Assembly (NCBI RefSeq): GCF_017591425.1
Contig: NW_024467106.1
Coordinates: 19,582,501-19,646,500 of the forward strand
Origin: Ochotona curzoniae
Lineage: Eukaryota; Chordata; Mammalia; Lagomorpha; Ochotonidae
Length of the DNA: 64,000 nucleotides
Reading direction: 5' to 3'
The notes under the pieces are model-generated. The model made no database searches, was not told the origin of the DNA, and saw only the letters and a program-made list of their open reading frames with translations. Made by a program: the position numbers and the translations under genes. Below, in pieces: positions 56,798-64,000 of the stretch. Numbering within the stretch: position 1 is the stretch's first letter; the number at the start of each line of letters is the position of its first letter.

Positions 56798-57125
56798 GGG
56801 CCCGGCAGCATGGCCTAGCAGCTAAAGTCCTGGCCTTGCACGTGCCAGGAACCCATATGGGCGCCGGTTCTAATCCCAGAAGCTCCACTTCCCATCCAGC
56901 TCCCTGCTTGTGGCCTGGGAAAGCAGTGGGGGACAGCCCAAAGCCTTGGGATCCTGTATCCGTGTGGGAGCCCTGAAAGAAGTTCCTGGCTCCTGGCTTT
57001 GGATCAGTGCAGCACCGGCCATTGTGGCCACTTGGGGAGTGAATCATCGGTCGGAAGATCTTCCTCTCTGTCTCTCCTCCTCTATATCTGACTTTGTAAT
57101 GAAAATAAAATAAATCTTAAAAAAA
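56798..57125 (+). repeat. CSINE with target duplication (partner of the copy at 60,649)
   Basis: Starts GGGCCCGGCAGCATGGCCTAG. AAGAATTTTCAGTCAC precedes it and AAGAATTTCCAGTCAC follows the tail at about 57,133, a target duplication with one mismatch. It carries the variant run GGGGGACAGCCC, TATCCGTGTGGGAGCCC and TGAAAGAAGTTCCTGG, shared with the copy at 60,649. Confidence 0.96.
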
Positions 57126-57469
57126 CAAAAAAAAGAATTTCCAGTCACAGAATGTCAGAAGAAAAAGACTAAATCATGACATTTTAAATTATAATAATCG
57201 CAAGTACACAGTCTTTGCAAGAGTCCCTGACTTGTTCATGAAGTGTTTTAAGATTGAAAATGATCCATCGAGAAAAAAAGCCATTTCCCTTGTACTCGAT
57301 TAAACATACAAAATGACTTACCCTAGTGTTAATAAGGCCACTGAAGGTGGGGCTATGTCAGGAAGACATCTTCAATTTACAAATATAGAATAAGTCAACA
57401 ACTTCTGTAAGTAATTGTTAAAATTATAAAATGTTAAGATGACTTCAATTTAGAGAATTTTTTTAACAG

Positions 57470-57757
57470 TTTTTTTTTAAAGATGTTGGAAAGTCACATA
57501 TACAGAGAGGAGGAGAGACAGAAAGGAAAAATCTTTCATCCAATAGTTCACTCCCAAATTGGCCACAATGGCCAGAGTTGAGCCAATCTGAAGCCAGGAA
57601 CCAGGAGCCTCTTCTAGGTCTCCCACATGGGTGCAGGGTCCCAAGGCTTTGGGCCATCCTTGACTGCCTTCCCAGGCCACAAGCAGGGAGCTGGATGGGA
57701 AGTGGGGCTGCCAGGACATGAACTGGCACACTTCTGGGATCCTGGTGCATGCAACTT
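57470..57757 (-). repeat. CSINE, reverse, 5' truncated
   Basis: TTTTTTTAAAGATGTTGGAAAG tail, CATATACAGAGAGGAGGAGAG, AATAGTTCACTCCCAAATTGG, TCCCACATGGGTGCAGGGTC and GGATCCTGGTGCATGCAAC. The head box beyond that is missing. Confidence 0.92.
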
Positions 57758-59174
57758 GGAGAATGTTAACAACTTATTCTACAGCATATGAAAATCTCTG
57801 TTGGATGGGGACCAACCAACATGAAATCACTATGAAAATCTCTGAGTTTCCAGCAGAATTATAGTAAAACTATGCCTGCCTTGGAGGATCCCCCAGCTCA
57901 CCAAATGAACACTTCCTCTACAGCCCCCAGACCCTCCCTCACCCCTTTCCGCCCCTCCTGTCCCCTTCCTTCCACTTATCTATCTATCTAGCTAGCTATT
58001 ATTTCCTTTGCTCCTTTCTTCCTTCCTTCTTTACTTCCTTAGCTCGTTCCTTCCATGCTTCTTTCCCTGACACTTCCTCCTTTCCTCTCTTTTAGACCTC
58101 ACCTTTCAGACCACCACTGAGTTCCTTTCAGAGAAGCATTGCATACTTAAAGCAGAGAACATCAACTGCAGGTATCAGAAACAGACTGGGACTCTTAGAA
58201 AGGACTTGGGCACTGAGGAACACTAGTGCCTGACTGCTAAGTAATTTATAGACTGGTTGAGATAAGATAGGCAAGCACAGGAATGAGAACTGGGTTTTCA
58301 GATCACTGTGTTGCTGTGACTGGTGTTACACTTGGGCATTTTGTTTTAACTTGCTTGGGATGAATGGGTAAAGGAAGGAACCACAAAATGTTACAGACAT
58401 ATGAGAATTAGAGCTAGCATGGAAGTTACCATGTCATCCGAACCAGTTATCTCATTCGACAGTAGAGCGAAATGTTCATGAATAACAGGGTCTCTGGAAT
58501 AAGAGACCAGGGTTCCAAGCCTACTAGGTCATTATTTGGTTGTGCATATTAGGTGTGTGCCCCCACACTTAAAACGTTCTTACTAACTAGTTCCAAAGGG
58601 GGCAAATATTCATTTAATCAGGGTTTCTAAGAAATTTATTTTCAAAATGCTAACTGACCAAAAACAGCATTTTAAAGAACATTGGATAAAACAGTCCTAG
58701 AATTTTAGGTTAAAAAAAAAAAGATTGTAGTTTTAAAGCCTTAAAGAAACTAGATTTTCTAATAAGGTGATTCCAAGAATTCAATGTTTCCTATGAAAGG
58801 ATCGGAGTGACCCCACTTGTTTGTAATATGGTTGAATTCAATTAGCCTTTCCTTTTTCTATCCTATTATTGGTGATACTCTTTTGCCTTAACGCCTTCAT
58901 CACGATCACGGCTATTTTCAGACATGCCATTTGTTCAAACAATGTGTGGCTTGAAAGTTATTGGTTTCTGTCACAGGAAAAGTAATCTGTTTAGTCTTTG
59001 CTGTGGCTCTGACTTCAAGTGAATGACTGGTTCAGCATTTCCCAACATACACGCAGACACAGGAATGGCTGCATCACAGAGAAACGACGTGCCGTGCAGG
59101 TGTCCCTTCATTCCTCTACTGATTCCAGGCTGGCCTGATCACAGGTTATTTTCACTTTTTTCAGTCTTTGAGGT
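57758..59174. other. Non-coding stretch with pyrimidine-rich tracts
   Basis: From 57,905 to 58,095 the sequence is a long C/T-rich run with CTTCC and a TATCTATCTATCTAGCTAGC tetranucleotide patch. The rest is AT-rich. A weak MIR-like phrase (AGAGACCAGGGTTCCAAGCC) lies near 58,500. Confidence 0.4.
57960..58092. repeat. C/T-rich simple repeat with (TATC)n patch
   Basis: Repeated TTCC and CTTCCTTC units plus TATCTATCTATC, imperfect. Low-complexity DNA. Confidence 0.8.
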
Positions 59175-59418
59175 GAGGACACCAGTAGGCATGTGACACA
59201 GTGGCTGAGCTGCTACTTGGGACATCTGCAGATTGCATGGTTTGAGTCTCAGCTACTCTACTGCTGAATCTGCTTCCTGTTTCTCTCTGCTTCCTCCCAC
59301 TCTGGGAGGCAGTAGATGATGCCTCAAATATTTGGTTCTTTGCCATCCACCCAGCCCTGGCCATTGTAGCCATTTGGAAAATGAATCAGCAGATGAAAGA
59401 TTTTCCCCCTTCCAACTT
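59175..59418 (+). repeat. Old CSINE copy
   Basis: GGCATGTGACACAGTGGCTGAG head, GTTTGAGTCTCAGCTACTCTA, TCTGCTTCCTGTTTCTCTC, GGGAGGCAGTAGATGATGCC and GAATCAGCAGATGAAAGATTTT. Confidence 0.82.
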
Positions 59419-59429
59419 TTTATGTTTTA

Positions 59430-59965
59430 GGTACTTGGACTCACCTGCAAGAACATGTCCTACTTAGTGAAAAAGGCAGAGCAGTGGACACAGACCCTAT
59501 TGTAAAAGGAGAATATGGCAGCTCATTTGGTGCCATAGTAGAAGAAGGAGAACAGAACAAATTGGACAACTACCCCAGTAAAATTATGGCAGCAAAAAAT
59601 CTCAGTGAATGGAGGCTTGAGGCTTACTGTATCAGCCAATGGCGGAGGGTGACACCATCCTTGGATTGGTGAAATTGACAACATTCCAGAACTATCCAAA
59701 CCACTTGGGCAGAACCCTCAGAATATGTACAGATTGAGACTCTGGGTTAATATGAGGTAGCAGTTCCTCTTCCTTGGGTACTGGGACATATGGAAAGTCA
59801 TGTGTGGCTTCACCCTTTGTCTCTCTTCTTCCCCCAGAAACAATAAGAAAACAAAGCAAAATTGGAAACAATGAGTTTACCTAGTTTTCCCTAAACCTCA
59901 ATCCTTCTCACCCTGTAATCATTATAAAGAAAAAAAATACATAAAATTAAAATAAAAATTAAAAA
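59430..59965 (+). mobile_element. Composite retroelement C, 3' fragment
   Basis: Aligns in order with the 3' domains of A and B: AGAACAGAACAAATTGGACA (B: AGCAGAACAGGTTGGACAAC), CATTCCAGAACTATCCAAACC (A: AATTTCAAAACTGGCGACC), a CTTCTTCCCCCAGAAAC pyrimidine stretch, then GTAATCATTATAAAGAAAAAA and A-rich end. The 5' part is absent. The left boundary is approximate. Confidence 0.65.
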
Positions 59966-59980
59966 AAAGTCCTACCTAAG

Positions 59981-60299
59981 GGCCCAGTGCGGTGGCCTAG
60001 TGCCTAAAGTCCTTGCCTTGAACGCACCAGAATCCCATATGGGCACCAGTTCTAATCTGTTTCCCATCCAGCTCCCTGCCTGTGGCCTGGGAAAGCAGTT
60101 GAGAAAGGCCCAAAACCTTGGGACCCTGCCGCCTGCAAGGGAGACCCAGAAGAGCTCCTGGCTCCTGGCTTTGGATTGGCACAGCTCCGGCCGTTGTAGT
60201 CACTTAGGGGTGAATCATTGGACAAACGCTTCCTCTCTGTCTCTCCTCCTCTCTCTATACATATATGACTTTGCAATAAAAATCGATAAATCTTTAGAA
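59981..60299 (+). repeat. CSINE with imperfect target duplication
   Basis: GGGCCCAGTGCGGTGGCCTAG head, CAGAATCCCATATGGGCACC, GAAAGCAGTTGAGAAAGGCCC, CTTCCTCTCTGTCTCTCCTCC and a GCAATAAAAATCGATAAATC tail. AAAGTCCTACCT before and AAATCCTATCT after suggest the target site. It inserted directly after the A-rich end of element C. Confidence 0.94.
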
Positions 60300-60334
60300 A
60301 AATCCTATCTATGTCATGGGTTAATGGTAACCTT

Positions 60335-60500
60335 TGGATAAGGTAATGCTTATAAAAAGTCTTCAAAATTCATGGAAAATGTATATTATGGATAGGTATA
60401 TACGGATTTCAAAGTCTTTTTGACACTAAAATAAATTTGAACTTATGTAATATTCCTGACAAAATAGAACTTGAGGCATAAGAAAGATAAAACATCAGTT
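60335..60500 (+). mobile_element. Mariner-like MITE (same family as 18,436)
   Basis: TATAAAAAGTCTTCAAAATTC, ATGGAAAATGTATATTATGG, GGATTTCAAAGTCTTTTTGAC and ACACTAAAATAAATTTGAAC correspond to the reverse complement of the split copy at 18,436-19,192. The right end is unclear. Confidence 0.5.
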
Positions 60501-60648
60501 TTAAAAGAGCCCCTGTCAGGAAGTCTGCTAAATTTGAAGCAAAAACAAAAACTCCCTGATGCTTTACATAAAGTTTATGTGGACAACGTCCCCAGAGAAA
60601 GCAAAACTTTACAGATGAATAACTTATTTTAAGAAGAGACAAGGTGGG

Positions 60649-60986
60649 CCCGGCACGGCGGCCTAGTTGTTAAAGTCCTTGCCTTGAACACCACAGAATC
60701 CCATATGGACACCAGTTCTAATCCTGGCAGGCCTGCTTCCCATCCAGCTCCCTGCTTGTGGCCTGGGAAAGCAGTGGGGGACAGCCCAAAGCCTTGGGAC
60801 CCTGTATCCGTGTGGGAGCCCTGAAAGAAGTTCCTGGCTCCTGGCTTTGGATCAGTGCAGCACCGGCCATTGTGGCCACTTGGGGAGTGAATCATTGGAT
60901 GGAAGATCTTCCTTTCTCTCTCTTCCTCTCTCTGTATATCTGACTTTGTGATAAAAATAAAATAAATCTTTAAAAAAAAAAAAAAA
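60649..60986 (+). repeat. CSINE with target duplication (partner of the copy at 56,798)
   Basis: GGGCCCGGCACGGCGGCCTAG head, GTCCTTGCCTTGAACACCAC, then the variant run GGGGGACAGCCC, TATCCGTGTGGGAGCCC and TGAAAGAAGTTCCTGG, and an AATAAAATAAATCTTTAA tail. Flanks AAGAGACAAGGTG and AAGAGACAAGGCG. Confidence 0.97.
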
Positions 60987-61298
60987 GGGTAAGAGACAAG
61001 GCGAAGTTCAAGATGAAGCAGCAGAGGCAGACCATTCACATCATTTAGCCAGAAAAAAAATCAACCTAGCTCTTTCTCTAATGAAAGACTCACTGCTAAT
61101 AGCAGAAACAAGATCAACACCATAGTCCTCTTACTTGATTCATCTTTTACCATTCTAAACAAGAAATTTAAATGGCACAAACGTTCTATTCAGTGAGTGC
61201 TCAAACCATTGCACCCAGATCAGTGCAAAGAGCAAAGAATTTAAGGTCAATTTGAAACAGGTGAGATTAGTATCCCAAAGCATTTCTGAATAATTTTT
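60987..61298. other. Short non-coding stretch
   Basis: Nothing recognised. Confidence 0.3.
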
Positions 61299-61609
61299 TT
61301 TAATTTTTTTTTTATTGGAGAGGTAAAGTGACAGAAAAAGAGACAGAGACAAAGCTCCATTGGTTTGTTCCCCAAATGTCTGTAATGGCTGGAGCTGAGC
61401 TGATCTGAAGCCAGGAACCAGGAGTCACTTTCGGTTCTCCCATGTGGGTGCAGGGTCTAAAGGCTTTGGGCCATCCTCCACTGCTTTCCCAGGTCATAAG
61501 CAGAGATCTAGATGGGAAGCTGAGCAATTGGGACATGAACCAGCATCCATATGGGATCCTGGCGCTTGAAGGGGGATGTTTAGCCAATTGAACCATTTTT
61601 CCAGGCCCC
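61299..61609 (-). repeat. CSINE, reverse
   Basis: ATTTTTTTTTTATTGGAGAGG tail, TCCATTGGTTTGTTCCCCAAA, TCTCCCATGTGGGTGCAGGG, GCATCCATATGGGATCCTGG and the head complement TTTCCAGGCCCC. Confidence 0.93.
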
Positions 61610-62571
61610 TTTGAATAACTTTAACAGGAAATGAAACAATCCTAGTACAATGCTAGGATAAAGTACAACCAAAGCAACAGCTAGCCAGAGGTAGCAGTGA
61701 TACAGTAAAAGCCAAAGTGGCCCAGTCACAAGCAAAGTCTTGAAACAAGTCTAGTGAAAATAGGAAGGCTGTGGAGCAGGCTTTTGAGCCCTGGAGGTCA
61801 AGGAAAATTTATCTTCACCATCTGATGTAAGGATTCTAAGGTAAAGAAGAGATGAATGAAAACAAAGATAAAGGTCCCAGCCAACCTGCTGAGGTCAGTA
61901 CAAATATTTGGAGGATGAATCACTAGTCAGAATCCCCTTTGTGCCCAATGGCTAAATAAGAATCCGGGTCTTCAGAGATCAGAGGGTCTACACTAGCTAC
62001 TGGAGATGCTACTGCACCTGCTGCATTCTGTGGGGGTAACCGACCATCTAGCAGAGGCACAGCCTGAACATCTGGCAGATGCATAGCCTATTGCTAGAAA
62101 AAACCAAAGACATCCTGCAACCATCAGTGAGCAGGAAGACCTCCTGGATGACCTGGTGTGCAAATCGTCAACTGACCATGGTTTTAGGCCATGGGTGACC
62201 TGGGACTCCAAGAGCCTCTCCCTGTCCTGGATTCTACGTCAGAGGCAGACAGACGGTGCAAGCTTGTAGTCAGCCTAACCAGCCAGTTCTCCAGCACGGT
62301 GATTCTGAAGCTACAATTACTAGTCATGACTCATTTCTGTCTCTTACCACTTGGGCTTCTGGGACTACAGGGCCTACCAAAGAGCATGCAACAAAGACAG
62401 GAACACCAGCGAAAATAAGCCCTGCACTGATCTGAGGCCTGAAAGGTTCTACTAGAGTGACATGAAGTGAACTGATGATGTCCGGCCACAATGGCCTGAT
62501 TGGAAAGGACAACCACCCCACAGAAAGAAGTAAATTGGTTCCTGACCTCCTACTGCAGGGCACCCTCCTGA
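61610..62571. other. Non-coding stretch, nothing specific
   Basis: Short frames only. At 61,995-62,090, CTGGAGATGCTACTGCACC and neighbouring phrases about 'catctagcagaggcacagcc / catctggcagatgcatagcc' form a small imperfect direct repeat at about 62,044-62,091. Confidence 0.35.
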
Positions 62572-62998
62572 CTTTTTTTTTAAGGGTTTAATTTTATTTT
62601 TATGGAAAGGCAGAACTATATAGAAGCAAAGATAGAAGAGATCTTTAACCACTGGTTCACTTCCAACATGGCCACAATGGCCTGGGCTGGGCCAGGCAGA
62701 AGTCAGGAGCCTGGAACTCTAGTCCAGGTCTCCCATATGGGTGGCAGAGCAACAGAGGAGGTGGGAAGAGAAGTAAGTGATCTTCCACTTGCTGGTTCAT
62801 ATCACCAATGACCACAACCACTCGGGCTGGGCTGGGCTGGATCCAGTAGACCAGGTCTCCGTGTGGAGGGGAGAGTACTGGGTACCACCACCGGAGTCAT
62901 CATCCACTGCTTCCTAGACACATTAGCTGGGATCTAGATTGGCACTCTGAGTTATAACAAAGTGGTTGTTTAACCTACTATGCCAAAAAGCTAGCCCC
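62572..62998 (-). repeat. Oversized CSINE, reverse, with internal duplication
   Basis: At 427 bp it is about 100 bp longer than other copies. Tail and first half: TTATTTTTATGGAAAGGCAG, ACCACTGGTTCACTTCCAAC, TGGCCACAATGGCCTGGGC, GGTCTCCCATATGGGTGGC. A second version of the same part follows: TCCACTTGCTGGTTCATATC, ATGACCACAACCACTCGGGC, CCAGGTCTCCGTGTGGAGG. The 5' end is TTAGCTGGGATCTAGATTGG ... AAGCTAGCCCC. Confidence 0.8.
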
Positions 62999-63034
62999 TA
63001 TTTTCCCAATCTTAAAATAGTCTGTATAAAAAAA

Positions 63035-63247
63035 AGTAAGTCTGTGAACTTTGAAGTATTTTAGACCTGGGATTGAATCTTGATTCAACTCTTCCAGACT
63101 TTGTGACCTTGGGGAAGTCATTTACTTCTTTAGAGCACTGATTTCTCTATTTGCCTATTGCAATAAGGGTACCCATTGCTTGGTGTAGTTGTGTTAACTG
63201 GAATCATAAAGTGTTTAACATCGTGCCTAGCCCATAGTAAACAGAGG
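63035..63247 (+). repeat. MIR element, nearly full length
   Basis: TTTTAGACCTGGGATTGAATC, TTCCAGACTTTGTGACCTTGG, GGAAGTCATTTACTTCTTTAG, AAAGTGTTTAACATCGTGCC and TAGCCCATAGTAAACA follow the complete MIR order on the plus strand. Confidence 0.92.
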
Positions 63248-63395
63248 GGAAAAGGAAGTAGAGGAGGGGGGAGAGGGAAGGGAAGGAGAGAAAGAGCAAG
63301 AGAAGGGAAAGGGAGGGCAATCAGGAGAGGGATGGAAGGAACGAGAGGCAGAGGGAAGGACAAAGCATGGAAAAGAAGATAAAAAGGGCATGGAC
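63240..63395 (+). repeat. Purine-rich (GGGA/GAAA) tract
   Basis: More than 150 bp almost free of pyrimidines on the plus strand, with GGGAAGGGAAGGAGAG-type units. It sits at the 3' end of the MIR. The 68-codon frame here is an artefact. Confidence 0.9.
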
Positions 63396-64000
63396 TGCTC
63401 CAGGATGAGAAAGCTTAATACAATCCATATGGAAGAGAAGATTTATTATAATAAACTGTTAAACATTATGAAAAATGCTTAGAAATGGATGTTTATTTTT
63501 ATTTGAAAAAGAAAAAAAAATCCTTTGTTTCTTACACTTCCATTTCTCTTAATTTCTCTTAAGTGGGATTTTCCTCTGTCATTCGGGGAATAAATGTAAT
63601 ACAAACTGACAATTTTTAAAAATATATTAGGGATTTTTTTTGCAAGAAGCAACATTTCTAAAATGTATCAAGAACAAAAACAATAATTCTTAGAAATAAT
63701 ATTTGTTTATTTCTTAACTTAAATTGGCTTTGTCTTCAAAATTTCCAAAGGAGTTATCACTATTTGGGGCCTTCAAAATTTGGGCCTTAAATATGATAGG
63801 CCCCATAAGCGAGCGAATGATACAGCGTTTAATCAAGTCAACTTTTTGTCTGAAAGCTCACAAATACTTTATTATGTGTAGCACAATACAGAAATGCAAA
63901 TATCTTAAGAAAAACTGAAAGAAGAAAGTCCCCTCACCTCCAGTATAAGGGATATAGAGGTCTGCTAAAAAATATGGTAGGGCAACAATGGACTGAATTA
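63396..64000. other. AT-rich end of window
   Basis: Strongly AT-rich. No repeat or exon was recognised. The frame at 63,724-63,918 is unsupported. Confidence 0.35.

Noticed and set aside
1..64000. CRISPR arrays, operons, phage or bacterial systems
   Set aside because: No regularly spaced identical repeats and no prokaryotic gene organisation. The SINE, LINE, MIR and LTR content shows mammalian nuclear DNA.

Overview
The window reads as mammalian nuclear DNA from a lagomorph, most likely a pika (Ochotona). The main evidence is about forty copies of one tRNA-like SINE. Its youngest copies start GGGCCCGGCGCGGTGG, carry an internal GGGATCCCATATGGG box, and end in a CTCTCTGTCTCTCC block followed by AATAAA-rich tails. 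I recall this as the pika version of the lagomorph CSINE family. There are no operons, no tandem ORFs with coding character and no RNA genes that I could recognise. Nearly every open frame in the window is a chance frame inside a SINE, a GC-rich island or a simple repeat.

Layout. Positions 1-43,900 look like intronic or intergenic sequence: CSINEs of several ages, older mammalian repeats (MIR, L1M 3' ends, MER2-like and MER5-like DNA transposons, MaLR-like LTR pieces), and repeat-poor stretches that could be conserved non-coding elements (notably 2,690-2,940, 3,720-3,960 and 15,590-15,740). One short candidate coding exon lies on the minus strand at 15,893-16,006. It has an acceptor, an ATG opening a hydrophobic signal-peptide-like start, and a donor. 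Positions 43,900-45,760 hold the only CpG island, with GC boxes and plausible splice donors on both strands, so it is almost certainly a promoter. A simple model is a minus-strand gene whose untranslated first exon lies in the island near 45 kb and whose first coding exon lies near 16 kb. I could not name the gene, and no second coding exon was convincingly seen.

Positions 48,753-53,360 are the most unusual region. A 2.57-kb element (48,767-51,336) is bounded by a perfect 14-bp target-site duplication and ends in poly(A). It begins with a CpG-rich block present twice at 258-bp spacing, followed by a body of degenerate minisatellite-like units and an AT-rich tail. An older relative lies directly downstream (about 51,540-53,360), and a 3' fragment of a third copy lies at 59,430-59,965. 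The architecture (duplicated promoter-like block, VNTR-like body, unique 3' end, poly(A), target duplication) resembles an SVA-type composite retrotransposon or an internally deleted L1, mobilised in trans by L1.

Positions 53,360-64,000 return to intronic or intergenic character, with nested SINEs inside an LTR, a nearly complete MIR, a purine-rich tract, and two SINEs 3.85 kb apart that share private substitutions.
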